DNA of 64,000 nucleotides, taken from assembly GCA_025454975.1 (NCBI GenBank), contig JALONK010000001.1, forward strand, positions 62,001-126,000. The letters are read 5' to 3'. A program made the position numbers and the translations under genes. The notes under the pieces were generated by a model, which worked only from the letters and a program-made list of their open reading frames with translations, was not told the DNA's origin and did not search any database. The DNA comes from Bacteroidia bacterium (GTDB lineage: Bacteria > Bacteroidota > Bacteroidia > UKL13-3). This document shows, piece after piece, positions 46,341-56,353 of the stretch; the stretch's first letter is position 1, and the number at the start of each line of letters is the position of its first letter.

Positions 46341-48338
46341 ATGAACCACAAACTTATTGTTTTTATATTAACCTTTTTTGGTTTTGTATCTGTTATTGAT
46401 GCTCAAAATACTTGGTTACGAAATTTTGGATCGTCGCAATTTGATTTATTGGATAAGGTTGGTGCCGACGATGATGGTAATGTTTATGTTGCAGGAAGGA
46501 TTAGGGGAAACACTCAATTAGGGGATACTTTGATTACTAAAATTGGCGCTGCCAGTTATAATTATATTTTAGTGAAAATGGATGAGCGTGGGAATTATCT
46601 TTGGGTTGTTAACTTTTATCAGAACTCGGCTGCTATTGACGAGGTTAGTGGGATTGATATAGATAAACAAGGCAATGTTTATGTGGCCATACTAAAGCCA
46701 GGTATTTTATTTAAGTATAGCAATAGCGGAGTGAAATTATTTGAAAAAGTTTTTCAAGCCTGGAATGCAAGGTTAGGTAATGTAATTGTAGATGATAGTA
46801 ATTTTGTATGGACATGCGGTTCGTTTAGTCAGAATAATTTTAGCTTAGATGGTTTACCACCGATGTTGCATCATGGTGGCACTTCATTATATGTAGCTCG
46901 TTTAGATAGTACCGGAAGGGCTAGGCAAGTATTTCCGGTTGGCTCTAACAGTTTAAGTGGAAGGGTTGCTGATATTGCCTTGCGAGATAGTATTGTGGTG
47001 TTAAGTGCATTTGGGTTGTTTAATGTTTACATTAAAAATGATACTTTTTTTAACAACAAAGCACTCACAATTACATTTAAAAGAAATGGTGATTTATTAT
47101 GGGCTAAACCTATTCAAGTAATTAATGGAACCGGGGTAATAGCCAATCAAGCTTTAACTATCCTAAATACCGGTGAGGTAGCGATAGCAGGCAACTTTAC
47201 TGAGCCCATAAATATTAGTGGAACGGTATTAAGCAATCCGAATGATCGAGAGAATTTTTTTATGGCCTTATATAATCGTGATGGTAGTTTAGCTTGGGCA
47301 AGGCAAGCCAATTCGAGTTATGCAACAACCTATGAAATGCAAACTACGGCTGATAATAAAATTGCAGTAAGTTTTGATTATAATTTTTCTTTTTCATTTG
47401 GTGGCAAATCGGTAGGGGATGGCCTAAGTAATAAGCGCTATGCCGGTGTAATGAGTGTTTTGCCAAATGGCAGTGCCGAGTGGATTAAGGCTTTTGGTCA
47501 ATCGGATTGGACTTATGCAAGGGGATTTGCCATTGATGGTAAAGGGAATTGGTACACCGGAGGCAATTTTCAAAGTACTACCACCAACAATATTGATGGT
47601 AATTTGGTAACAGCAGTTGGTGAATCAGACTTTTATGTAATTAAGAATTTCAAATTACCTGAACCGGGTATTGGTAACAGTAAATTTTGCAGCAATTCAA
47701 CCAGCCAGGTGATACAGGCTACAGGCACAAACGTTAGGTGGTATGCTGATTCATTGTTGACCAATTTGTTGTTTAGTGGAAATAATTACGCTGTAAATAT
47801 TGATAGTTCATTGCTCCTTTTTGTTACACAAAATCAGGGTGGCGCAGTAAGTAATCCAAAAAAAGTTTTAGTTAACCGATATCATTTGCGCACGGTTCAA
47901 TTGGTTAAGTCGGGCGATTCGTTAATGATATCACCAATGATTGGTAGCACCTTCAGTTGGTATAAAGATAAGGTTTTACAACAGGGCAACACAGGTATTT
48001 TTAGGGTAACACAATCGGGGATTTATCATGCTGTTGTGCTTGATTCGAATGGGTGTACGTTGTTCACAGATAGTATGAATATTATAGTTTCGGGCTTAGT
48101 GGATAAGTATATTGACGAGAACAATATAAATATTTTCCCGAACCCGGCTGCCGGCGTGGTATACATTGAATCGGAAATGCCGATACAACACTTGTTGTTA
48201 TACAATAATTTGGGTCAGCTTATAGCTACCGGAACTGATAATGAATTAGACATAAAGGATGCAGCAAATGGTTTGTATTGGATAAGGGTAATTTATGAAA
48301 GTGGAAGTTATACGCAGAGGTTAATTATTGGTCGGTAA
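46341..48338 (+). CDS. Secreted protein with T9SS type A sorting domain
   Basis: A 665-residue protein with a signal peptide ending VIDA-QNT. Residues about 20-435 form repeated strands of the SBBP/beta-propeller type (GADDDGNVYVAGRIRGNTQLGD and similar about every 55-60 residues). An Ig-like segment spans about 440-570. The C-terminal 80 residues, from INIFPNPAAGVVYIESEMP to GLYWIRVIYESGS and RLIIGR, are a type A sorting domain recognised by the type IX secretion system and removed at the surface. The function is unknown. Confidence 0.88.
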   Translation: MNHKLIVFILTFFGFVSVIDAQNTWLRNFGSSQFDLLDKVGADDDGNVYVAGRIRGNTQLGDTLITKIGAASYNYILVKMDERGNYLWVVNFYQNSAAIDEVSGIDIDKQGNVYVAILKPGILFKYSNSGVKLFEKVFQAWNARLGNVIVDDSNFVWTCGSFSQNNFSLDGLPPMLHHGGTSLYVARLDSTGRARQVFPVGSNSLSGRVADIALRDSIVVLSAFGLFNVYIKNDTFFNNKALTITFKRNGDLLWAKPIQVINGTGVIANQALTILNTGEVAIAGNFTEPINISGTVLSNPNDRENFFMALYNRDGSLAWARQANSSYATTYEMQTTADNKIAVSFDYNFSFSFGGKSVGDGLSNKRYAGVMSVLPNGSAEWIKAFGQSDWTYARGFAIDGKGNWYTGGNFQSTTTNNIDGNLVTAVGESDFYVIKNFKLPEPGIGNSKFCSNSTSQVIQATGTNVRWYADSLLTNLLFSGNNYAVNIDSSLLLFVTQNQGGAVSNPKKVLVNRYHLRTVQLVKSGDSLMISPMIGSTFSWYKDKVLQQGNTGIFRVTQSGIYHAVVLDSNGCTLFTDSMNIIVSGLVDKYIDENNINIFPNPAAGVVYIESEMPIQHLLLYNNLGQLIATGTDNELDIKDAANGLYWIRVIYESGSYTQRLIIGR

Positions 48339-48339
48339 T

Positions 48340-48903
48340 TTATTTTATGTTATAAAAGTTCATTGTGCGTTCAAGTCCAATTTGGGTAAATGATTCGATA
48401 GCTTCTACGCTATGGTTTATTAATTGGGGCAGGGTTACCTGTTCTTCACTGTTCCATTTACCTAGCACAAAATCTACTTGCCGTCCTTTAGGAAATTGAT
48501 TACCGATACCAAACCTGAGTCGAGGATATTGTTGTGATTGAAGCACCTCATTAATGTTTTTAAGGCCATTATGTCCGGCATCGCTTCCATTCGCACGAAT
48601 TCTAATTTTGCCGAAGTCAATGGCAAGGTCATCTACCAGCACAAAAATTTTTGACGCTTCGATGTTAAGTGTTTGCATCCAATAGCGTACTGCTTTTCCA
48701 CTTAGGTTCATGTAGGTGGTAGGTTTAATTACGTGAACTTGTTTCCCTTTTATCGAGCATTGGGCGTAGTAGGCGTATCTATCATTATTAAAATTTGATT
48801 GGTGTTTAGCAACAAGTGCATCAGCGATATCAAAACCAATATTATGGCGTGTATGAGCGTATTCAATACCTATATTTCCTAGTCCTACGATTAAAAATTT
48901 CAT
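48340..48903 (-). CDS. pth: Peptidyl-tRNA hydrolase
   Basis: A 187-residue hydrolase that frees tRNA from stalled peptides. Signatures: GLGNIGIEYAHTRHNIGFDIAD with the catalytic His (residue 20), PTTYMNLSGKAVR, and VDDLAIDFGKIRIRANGSDAGHNGLKNI (in two parts DDLAIDFGKIRIR and GSDAGHNGLKNI). It follows rplY in the same direction, as in many bacteria, but a terminator lies between them. Confidence 0.95.
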   Translation of the reverse strand: MKFLIVGLGNIGIEYAHTRHNIGFDIADALVAKHQSNFNNDRYAYYAQCSIKGKQVHVIKPTTYMNLSGKAVRYWMQTLNIEASKIFVLVDDLAIDFGKIRIRANGSDAGHNGLKNINEVLQSQQYPRLRFGIGNQFPKGRQVDFVLGKWNSEEQVTLPQLINHSVEAIESFTQIGLERTMNFYNIK

Positions 48904-48971
48904 ACTACAAATGTAATCAGTTGTTTTGTTGCGAGGGTATGTTTAGTGAGTATTAATAATATGTATAAAAC

Positions 48972-49005
48972 AAAAAAAATCCCAACCTGAATAAGGAAGG
49001 GATTT
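48972..49005 (-). terminator. Terminator of rplY
   Basis: On the minus strand AAATCCC pairs with GGGATTT (49005-48999 with 48983-48977), followed by a run of T. It lies 22 bp after the rplY stop, upstream of pth. Confidence 0.8.
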
Positions 49006-49026
49006 ATATGTGATGTTAAGTTTAAA

Positions 49027-49611
49027 TTACTTCTTTTTACCGGTTTCTGCCGCTGCTGCGCTTTGTAACGCGCGGGTAGTTTTAACAGTAACAATAGGAT
49101 TGTTTGGCGAATCAAGTATTGCATATTCTTGGCTCGGGAGTTCGCCTACTCTAATTGATTTACCGATTTCTAAGGTATCAATGTTTACCTCAACGAAATC
49201 AGGTAATTTAGAAGGTAATGTTTTAACGCGTAGTTTTTGAACTTTCACGATAAGTTTACCACCGGCACGAACACCAACTGAATTACCAACAATTTTAATT
49301 GGAACTTTAACCTCAACCGGGGTATCATCATTTATGCCTAAGAAATCGGCATGAAGGATAGAATCATTAACCGGATGATATTGGATGTCTTTAAGTACTG
49401 CCTTGTAGATGTTTCCATCAATATCAAGTTGTACTTTGTAAGTGTTGGGAGTGTACACTAAGTTTTTGAAGTCTTCAGCATACATTGAGAAATTTACATT
49501 CTCTTTAACGCCATACAATACACACGGCACTTTACCCTCGTTTCGAAGTGATTTGGTAGATGATTTACCAACTCCGTCCCGCAAATAACCAAACATGGCA
49601 AGTGTTTTCAT
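49027..49611 (-). CDS. rplY: 50S ribosomal protein L25, long (CTC) form
   Basis: A 194-residue 5S rRNA-binding protein. The N-terminal L25 domain (GVGKSSTKSLRNEGKVPCVLYG) is followed by the TL5/CTC C-terminal domain (PVEVKVPIKIVGNSVGVRAGG, LPDFVEVNIDTLEIGKSIRV). A short Ala/Lys-rich tail ends the protein. It lies between prs and pth, the usual order prs-rplY-pth. Confidence 0.95.
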   Translation of the reverse strand: MKTLAMFGYLRDGVGKSSTKSLRNEGKVPCVLYGVKENVNFSMYAEDFKNLVYTPNTYKVQLDIDGNIYKAVLKDIQYHPVNDSILHADFLGINDDTPVEVKVPIKIVGNSVGVRAGGKLIVKVQKLRVKTLPSKLPDFVEVNIDTLEIGKSIRVGELPSQEYAILDSPNNPIVTVKTTRALQSAAAAETGKKK

Positions 49612-49697
49612 TTTGTTTTTCTTTTTGTTTTGTAAAACTCGGGTTGGCTCGCTTAACCTTTGTTTTACGTGATATATAAATTTATGCGAGTTCTAAC

Positions 49698-50639
49698 TTA
49701 AACACTGAATAAGGAGCTGATGCTACTAAATTCAGTTACGTTTTTGATGGCTTTTGCAAAAAGGTCTGCAACAGTTAATACTTTTATTTTGCTGCTTTGT
49801 TTTTGAAGAGGGATAGTATCGCATACCACCAGTTCATCAATTACGCTATTTTCTATTGTTTCGTAAGCTTTGCCTGAGAGCACCGGATGCGTACACATGG
49901 CACGCACGCTTAATGCGCCTTTATCTTTAAGCATTTGTGCTGATTTGGCTAATGTATTTCCGGTATCAATGATATCATCAATAAGGATAACATCTTTTCC
50001 GGTAACATCACCAATCAGGGTCATGCTTGCGATTTCGTTGGCTCGTTTACGTTCTTTATCGCAAATAACCATATCCAAGTTTAACGCACGTGCAAAGGTT
50101 CTTGTTCGGTTTGACGAACCCATGTCGGGCGATGCTAGAATAAGGTTACTTTCATTAAGGTTGCGAATATATGGAATAAAAACGACAGATGAGTCAAGAT
50201 GGTCAACAGGAATTTCAAAAAAACCTTGAATTTGGGGTGCATGAAGGTCCATAGTCATAACCCTACTTACACCGGCAGCTTTTAACATATCGGCAACTAC
50301 TTTACTTCCGATACTTACGCGGGGTTTATCTTTACGGTCTTGACGTGCCATACCGAAATAAGGAATTACTGCGGTAATATAATGGGCTGAGGCTCTTTTT
50401 GAGGCATCAATCATCAGGATTAATTCCATTAAATTATCTGCGGGTGCGAAAGTTGACTGAATTAAAAACACATCGCATCCCCTTACACTTTCATTAATAC
50501 TTGGTTGAATTTCACCATCACTAAATTGGCTGATGGTGATATCGCCTAAGGGTTGTCCGTACGACTTGGCGATTTGTTCGGCAAGGTACATAGAGTTACG
50601 ACCGGAGAAGAGTTTAACCTCGTTGCGCAGTGCAGGCAT
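49698..50639 (-). CDS. prs: Ribose-phosphate pyrophosphokinase
   Basis: A 313-residue class I PRPP synthase. Signatures: FSDGEIQPSINESVRGCDVF, the ATP-loop region MARQDRKDKPRVSIGSKVV, MDLHAPQIQGFFEIPVDHL, and the PRPP-binding loop DVILIDDIIDTGNTL. Its product feeds the purine genes here and would be the substrate of a UbiA-type phosphoribosyltransferase. Confidence 0.96.
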   Translation of the reverse strand: MPALRNEVKLFSGRNSMYLAEQIAKSYGQPLGDITISQFSDGEIQPSINESVRGCDVFLIQSTFAPADNLMELILMIDASKRASAHYITAVIPYFGMARQDRKDKPRVSIGSKVVADMLKAAGVSRVMTMDLHAPQIQGFFEIPVDHLDSSVVFIPYIRNLNESNLILASPDMGSSNRTRTFARALNLDMVICDKERKRANEIASMTLIGDVTGKDVILIDDIIDTGNTLAKSAQMLKDKGALSVRAMCTHPVLSGKAYETIENSVIDELVVCDTIPLQKQSSKIKVLTVADLFAKAIKNVTEFSSISSLFSV

Positions 50640-50670
50640 AATTGTAGATTTAAGTGTATGAATGTGGTTT

Positions 50671-50707
50671 AAAAAAAAAGTCGGGCTTTAATAATTTAAA
50701 ACCCGAC
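50671..50707 (-). terminator. Terminator of tRNA-Gln
   Basis: GTCGGG (50680-50685) pairs with CCCGAC (50702-50707), extended by TTT/AAA; nine T follow on the minus strand. It lies 20 nt after the tRNA and 30 nt before the prs start. Confidence 0.88.
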
Positions 50708-50726
50708 ATTTCTCTTTCGTTTTTTG

Positions 50727-50799
50727 TTGTCCGACTAGGGGTCGAACCTAGACTCTTCTGAACCAAAATCAGACGTGTTGCCTATTACACCATCGGACA
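50727..50799 (-). tRNA. tRNA-Gln (anticodon TTG)
   Basis: Acceptor TGTCCGA/TCGGACA, anticodon arm TCTGA-TTTTGGT-TCAGA with TTG as anticodon, T arm CTAGGTTCGAACCCCTAG. Discriminator A at 50727; CCA is not encoded. Confidence 0.95.
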
Positions 50800-50900
50800 G
50801 CAATAAGTGGGTGCAAATATAAGGGTGTTCTGTTTTTACGCAAATCATTTTTTAAAAAAGTAAAAAATTTTTATCAGGTATAAATTGATATTTTTTTCTA

Positions 50901-52841
50901 CTATTTAAAAACTCTTTTCAATTTAAACTCTTTAGCAGGTGCAATAACCATTGGTACTTTTTCTATGGTAACTGAACTTGTATCTAAGCCAAATGCTTTT
51001 TCTTCGCTTAATGACAGTTTATCCAGAACGCTGTAGGCATCCATTAATAAACTTTCATACACACTTAATTCATTTTCATAACTCAGGTGACGTTTCAATA
51101 CCACGAATCTAAAATCGCCGGTAATGTTTAATTTGCTTAAAGAGGCATATCGGCTGGTGACATCCACCTCATGATTTTTCATTAGTTCCTCTACAACCTT
51201 TCTGAAATAGAAATTAATTTTTTGTTCTACCCTAAATCCAAGTCTAAATTCAATTTTAATCACATCATGACTGGCGATGTGGTCAACTTTATATTCCATT
51301 GTATAAGGTTTGTCATCAACATGAATATGCACAAACCAATAGATATCGGCGCGTTTGGGCTGTTTTTGCAGGATACTGTAGATGACTTTATTTTCTACTT
51401 CCATTAAATTATCGGCACTGGTTAAATAAACCAGATGGGTAGCATATTTAGGAATGGAAGAATCGTTGCTCAGTTGTTGTAAGATTGGTATATAATCTCG
51501 TAGTTTAACAAATTCGGTCAGGCGATTTTTAATTTTACGGCCTTTGTACCAAGCCCACATAACTACCACAAAAATAACACTAACCAACAAGGTCATCCAT
51601 CCACCATGTGGAATCTTAACCACATTGGCCATAAAAAAGCCACTTTCAATAAACAAATAAATAAAGGTAATGGCTAATACAATAAACTTTGGTGTTTTAA
51701 TTTTACGCAGGTAGCTGCTTAACAACAGGGTTGTCATCATCATGGTGGTGATAATGGCTAGGCCATAAGCAGCTTCCATTTTAGAAGACTCTTTAAAATA
51801 AAGTACAATTACGATGCAACCGATCCACAATAACCAATTCACGGAAGGAACATAAATTTGACCTTTAGCTTCGGTTGGGTATTTTATTTTTACTTTTGGC
51901 CAAACGTTCAAACGAATGGCTTCACTGATAAGCGTAAATGAACCGCTAATCATGGCTTGACTGGCAATGATGGTAGCAAGTGTGGCAATAATAATCCCGG
52001 GAATCAAAAACCATTTAGGCATAATGGCATAAAATGGGTTAAGGTTGGCGTTTGTTGCACCAATACTATTAATAACCCAAGCTCCTTGTCCGAAATAATT
52101 AAGCAATAAGGTTGTTTTAACGAATATCCAACTGATTCGAATGTTTTGTTTACCGCAATGACCCATGTCGGAGTATAAAGCCTCGGCACCGGTGGTACAT
52201 AAAAACACAGCACCTAATAGCCAAAATCCTTCCGGATAGTGTGTAAGTAATTGATATGCAAATACAGGATTCAATGCTTTTAAGACTTCGGGGTGAGTAG
52301 TAATACTGGCAAATCCTAGAATTCCTAGCATCAGAAACCACACCAACATAATTGGTCCAAACATTTTACCAACAATACTTGTACCTACTCGTTGTAATAA
52401 AAAGAGGGTAGTGATGATAGTAATTACGATAGGAATGGTTGGGATATCACTGTTTAAAATTAACAAGCCTTCAATTGCAGAAGAAACAGATATTGGAGGA
52501 GTAATCATTCCATCGGCAAGCAGGGCGCAGCCACCAATGATTGCAGGAAAAATAAGATAAGGTCTTCTTCTTCTAATTAATGCGTATAAGGAAAAGATTC
52601 CACCTTCACCATTGTTATCGGCGCGTAATGCGAGGATTACATATTTTATGGTGGTTTGCAAAGTGATGGTCCAAAAAATACAAGAGAGCCCTCCGTAAAT
52701 GAGTTCTTCTTCTATTTTTCGTCCGGCTACAATCGCTTTAAACACATAAAGAGGGGAGGTACCGATATCGCCAAAAATGATACCTAATGCAACAAGCAAT
52801 CCGGCTAGGGATACTTTGTTAATATGATTATGATCGCTCAC
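50901..52841 (-). CDS. kup: KUP-type potassium transporter
   Basis: A 646-residue potassium uptake protein. The family opening LGIIFGDIGTSPLYVFKAIV is at residue 18, followed by DNNGEGGIFSLYALIRRRRP and about twelve helices; the cytoplasmic C-terminal domain (about 440-646) is present. It is probably a proton symporter. Confidence 0.95.
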   Translation of the reverse strand: MSDHNHINKVSLAGLLVALGIIFGDIGTSPLYVFKAIVAGRKIEEELIYGGLSCIFWTITLQTTIKYVILALRADNNGEGGIFSLYALIRRRRPYLIFPAIIGGCALLADGMITPPISVSSAIEGLLILNSDIPTIPIVITIITTLFLLQRVGTSIVGKMFGPIMLVWFLMLGILGFASITTHPEVLKALNPVFAYQLLTHYPEGFWLLGAVFLCTTGAEALYSDMGHCGKQNIRISWIFVKTTLLLNYFGQGAWVINSIGATNANLNPFYAIMPKWFLIPGIIIATLATIIASQAMISGSFTLISEAIRLNVWPKVKIKYPTEAKGQIYVPSVNWLLWIGCIVIVLYFKESSKMEAAYGLAIITTMMMTTLLLSSYLRKIKTPKFIVLAITFIYLFIESGFFMANVVKIPHGGWMTLLVSVIFVVVMWAWYKGRKIKNRLTEFVKLRDYIPILQQLSNDSSIPKYATHLVYLTSADNLMEVENKVIYSILQKQPKRADIYWFVHIHVDDKPYTMEYKVDHIASHDVIKIEFRLGFRVEQKINFYFRKVVEELMKNHEVDVTSRYASLSKLNITGDFRFVVLKRHLSYENELSVYESLLMDAYSVLDKLSLSEEKAFGLDTSSVTIEKVPMVIAPAKEFKLKRVFK

Positions 52842-52863
52842 TTAGGGAACTTATTTATTGCGG

Positions 52864-52871
52864 CAAACTTA
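52864..52871 (-). promoter_or_regulatory. Candidate -7 element TAAGTTTG for kup
   Basis: Exact match to TAnnTTTG on the minus strand, 23 nt before the kup ATG, in the short gap behind recQ. The -33 box is weak. Confidence 0.4.
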
Positions 52872-52884
52872 TATATTTTTTTTA

Positions 52885-55074
52885 CTAAAAGGCGAACTCA
52901 GATATAAAGTGTAGTCTTAACAACTGTACATCTTCTTTACTGAAGTCGTTACTGAATTCATTGATGGCTGCGTCAAGGTCATCTTGTTGGGCACTTCTGA
53001 AATAGTCCATCACTTCATCAATTAAATCCTCGTCGGCAATTTCGTTGGCATAACTTTTAAGGTTTAGCTTTGTTCCACTCAGCAAGATGTTTTCCATCTC
53101 AAGAAGTAATTCATCAAGTTTAAAACCTTGAGAGCGGGCTATATCTGATAAGCTTACTTTTTTATCAATGTTAGTAATAATGGCAATCTTTTTGGCTGAT
53201 TTATTAACCACAGATTTCATCACCATATCTTCCATCTTTTCAATATCGTTTTCTTTCACATATTGATCAATCAATTCAATAAATGCTTTACCGAATTTGA
53301 TGGCTTTACTTTTATTAACACCGGTAATTTTGGCTAGTTCATCCATGGTGGTTGGATACTTACTTGCCATTTCTTCAAGGGAAGGTTCTTGGAAAATAAC
53401 ATAAGGAGGCAGGTTCTGTTGTTTGCCTACTTTTTTCGTAAGGTCTTTAAGCATGGCAAACAGAACTTCGTCGTATACATTTTCAACTTCTACTTCGCGT
53501 TCTTCATCATCAGTTACCTTCTCAAATTTTTGGTCAAGTGCCATTTCAACTTTAACCGGTTTTTTAATGAAGTTTTCTCCTTTTTCACTTACACTTAACA
53601 AGCCATAGTTTTCGATGTTTTTGGTAATATAACCATTAAGCAAAAGCACCCTGATCAATGATTTCCAATAATTCTCTTCTTGTGAAGAGCCTTTGCCGAA
53701 GAATTCTAATTTTTCATGACCACTTAAGGTAATTTCATGACTTTTTTTCCCTATGAGTATGTCTACAATATGACTGAGTACATATTTACCTTTAATCGTT
53801 TGAATGGTTTTTAAAACTAAAGTAGCTTCAGCTTTTGCATCAATTTTAGTTTTAGGATGTCGGCAGTTATCGCACATGTTTGTGCACTTTTTATCATCGT
53901 ATTCTTCACCGAAATAATGCAATAAAAATTTCCTTCTGCATGCGCTTGATTCGGCAAATGCCTGAGTTTCGAAAATAAGTAGTTCGCCAATTTCTCGTTC
54001 TGCTACCGGCTTATCTTTCATGAATTTTTCCAGTTTATCAATATCAGCCGGATTGTAGTATAATACACATTCGCTTTCAATACCATCTCGGCCGGCCCTT
54101 CCGGTTTCTTGGTAATATCCTTCTATACTTTTCGGAACGTCATAATGAATTACGAATCGAACATCCGGTTTATCAATACCCATACCAAAGGCAATGGTAG
54201 CAACAATTACATCACATTCCTCCATTAAAAATGCATCTTGATGAGAAGCCCTGGTTTTAGCATCTAATCCGGCATGGTAAGGCAATGCTTTGATGCCATT
54301 TGCTTTAAGTACCCCTGCAATTTCTTCAACCTTTTTGCGGCTTAAACAATAAATAATTCCGCTTCTGCTTTTTTTACTTTTTATATACGAGACAATGTCT
54401 TTCAGAACATCATTTTTTTTGCCTTTTTGACGAACTTCGTAATAAAGATTGGTACGGTTGAAAGAAGATTTATACACCAAAGCATCATTCATTTGTAAGT
54501 TTTTCTGAATGTCTTGCTGTACCTTAGGTGTTGCAGTGGCTGTTAGTGCCATCATCGGCACATCTTTAATCTCCTTTATCATTTGTTTGATGCGGCGATA
54601 TTCAGGTCTGAAATCATGGCCCCACTCCGAAATGCAATGTGCTTCATCAACCGCTACAAAAGCAACAGAAATAGATTTCAAGAATTCAATAGTCTCATCC
54701 TTTTTTAAAGTTTCAGGAGCGATGTATAGCATTTTAGTTTTGCCTTCGGTAACATCCTTTTTTACTTTGGCAATTTCTGTTTTACTTAATGATGAGTTTA
54801 AGAAATGTGCGGTGTTTTCCGATCCGAAAGAGCGGATTTGATCAACCTGATTTTTCATTAAAGCAATTAGCGGCGAAATGATAATACTTACACCAGGAAG
54901 CATTAATGCGGGTAATTGGTAGCATAAACTTTTACCACCACCTGTGGGCATGATAACAAAAGTGTCTTCACCTTTGAGAACACTATTCACAATTCGCTCT
55001 TGATCGCCTTTGAAACTATCGAATCCGAAAAATTCTTTGAGGCTTTCTTTTACACTTTTCTTTGCGGCTTTCAT
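52885..55074 (-). CDS. recQ: RecQ-family DNA helicase
   Basis: A 729-residue helicase that unwinds recombination intermediates. Walker A PTGGGKSLCYQLPA and DEAH box VDEAHCISEWGHDFRPEY lie in the first lobe; TGRAGRDG in the second. The zinc cluster CRRKFLLHYFGEE...CTNMCDNC, an RQC domain and an HRDC domain (YVIFQEPSLEEMASKYPTTM, about 605-680) follow, plus a C-terminal extension. The frame is open to 55266, but the start MKAAKKSVKESLKEFFGF at 55074 fits the family; the part before it lacks homology and overlaps the manC start. Confidence 0.95.
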   Translation of the reverse strand: MKAAKKSVKESLKEFFGFDSFKGDQERIVNSVLKGEDTFVIMPTGGGKSLCYQLPALMLPGVSIIISPLIALMKNQVDQIRSFGSENTAHFLNSSLSKTEIAKVKKDVTEGKTKMLYIAPETLKKDETIEFLKSISVAFVAVDEAHCISEWGHDFRPEYRRIKQMIKEIKDVPMMALTATATPKVQQDIQKNLQMNDALVYKSSFNRTNLYYEVRQKGKKNDVLKDIVSYIKSKKSRSGIIYCLSRKKVEEIAGVLKANGIKALPYHAGLDAKTRASHQDAFLMEECDVIVATIAFGMGIDKPDVRFVIHYDVPKSIEGYYQETGRAGRDGIESECVLYYNPADIDKLEKFMKDKPVAEREIGELLIFETQAFAESSACRRKFLLHYFGEEYDDKKCTNMCDNCRHPKTKIDAKAEATLVLKTIQTIKGKYVLSHIVDILIGKKSHEITLSGHEKLEFFGKGSSQEENYWKSLIRVLLLNGYITKNIENYGLLSVSEKGENFIKKPVKVEMALDQKFEKVTDDEEREVEVENVYDEVLFAMLKDLTKKVGKQQNLPPYVIFQEPSLEEMASKYPTTMDELAKITGVNKSKAIKFGKAFIELIDQYVKENDIEKMEDMVMKSVVNKSAKKIAIITNIDKKVSLSDIARSQGFKLDELLLEMENILLSGTKLNLKSYANEIADEDLIDEVMDYFRSAQQDDLDAAINEFSNDFSKEDVQLLRLHFISEFAF

Positions 55075-55252
55075 ATTATGCTTGATGTTAACTAATTGAT
55101 TTTTTGCTAAAAGGGGCGCTAATTTACTATTCAAATTCCATTTTTTGAATAATTCAAGATTAAAATCTTTATTTGCACTCGTTAATGTAAAAAAGAGATG
55201 AATAATGTGAGTAGGGTAAGGCATTAGCATGAATATGATTTTTATCAACAGC

Positions 55253-56350
55253 ATGGAAAAAAACAAGAATCATTACGCCATAATCATGGCAGGGGGAATT
55301 GGAAGCAGGTTTTGGCCATATAGCAGAACACAAAAACCAAAGCAGTTTTTAGATATTCTCGGTACAGGCAAAACTTTGATTCAATCAACTTATGAAAGAT
55401 TTTTGAAACATTTTGATGCGAATAATATCATTATTGTAACCAACCAAACCTATCTTCCTTTGGTTAAGGAACAACTGCCGGAGGTTCCTGAACATTGTAT
55501 GCTGGGCGAGCCTGTAGCGAAAAATACTGCTGCTTGTATTGCTTATGCTTGTAATAAAATCCATAAACAAAATACACATGCTTTGTGTGTAGTAGCTCCA
55601 AGTGATCATTTAATTTTAGATGATGCTGCATTTATGCAAAATGTGAAAATGGGGCTTGATTACGCTCAAAAACATGACGCATTAATAACTCTTGGAATCC
55701 GTCCAAGCCGGCCGGATACCGGATACGGCTACATACAATACATTGACGAACAAGATGAACAAGGTATTTATAAAGTAAAAACATTTACCGAAAAACCAAC
55801 AATTGAATTGGCACAAACTTTTATAGAAAGTGGTGACTTTTTATGGAATGCCGGAATTTTTATTTGGAGCACTTCATCAATCAGAAATGCATTTAAAGTG
55901 TACATGCCTGAGTTTTATGAACTATTTCAATCGGCCAATAAAGTTTTAAATACGCCTGATGAACGAACGGTTATGCAAGGTGTGTATGAACAAAGCAGAT
56001 CGATTTCGATTGATTACGGGGTGTTGGAAAAAGCATCAAATGTATTGGTTATTCCAAGTAATTTTGGCTGGAGTGATTTAGGTACATGGACTTCATTATA
56101 TGAAAATGCTTCCAATAAAGATAATTTAAGGAATGTATTCGATGGTAAAGGAATTCATGCTTATAATACAAGTGATTGTATGGTGAGCGCTCACGGAATA
56201 CCAGGAAAATTGGTGGTGCTTAACAGTGTAAAAGATTTAATTGTGGTTGAAACCAACGACGTACTGTTGATTTGTGATAAAAATAAGGAACAGGAAGTAA
56301 AACAGTTGGTTACTGATATCAAATTAAAGTACGACGAAAAATATACATAA
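55253..56350 (+). CDS. manC: Mannose-1-phosphate guanylyltransferase
   Basis: A 365-residue enzyme making GDP-mannose. The pyrophosphorylase signature MAGGIGSRFWPYSRTQKPKQ is at residue 11, then GEPVAKNTAACIAYA, VAPSDHLI and FTEKPT. It is a short form without the C-terminal isomerase domain; the separate phosphoglucose/phosphomannose isomerase at 37.7 kb could provide the mannose-6-P. MEKNKNHYAIIMAGG at 55253 is taken as start over 55229. It is divergent from recQ. Confidence 0.94.
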   Translation: MEKNKNHYAIIMAGGIGSRFWPYSRTQKPKQFLDILGTGKTLIQSTYERFLKHFDANNIIIVTNQTYLPLVKEQLPEVPEHCMLGEPVAKNTAACIAYACNKIHKQNTHALCVVAPSDHLILDDAAFMQNVKMGLDYAQKHDALITLGIRPSRPDTGYGYIQYIDEQDEQGIYKVKTFTEKPTIELAQTFIESGDFLWNAGIFIWSTSSIRNAFKVYMPEFYELFQSANKVLNTPDERTVMQGVYEQSRSISIDYGVLEKASNVLVIPSNFGWSDLGTWTSLYENASNKDNLRNVFDGKGIHAYNTSDCMVSAHGIPGKLVVLNSVKDLIVVETNDVLLICDKNKEQEVKQLVTDIKLKYDEKYT

Positions 56351-56353
56351 TAA

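Noticed and set aside
55075-55266. N-terminal extension of RecQ by 64 residues
   Set aside because: The extension has no helicase homology, overlaps the divergent manC start, and MKAAKKSVKESL at 55074 matches the family start.
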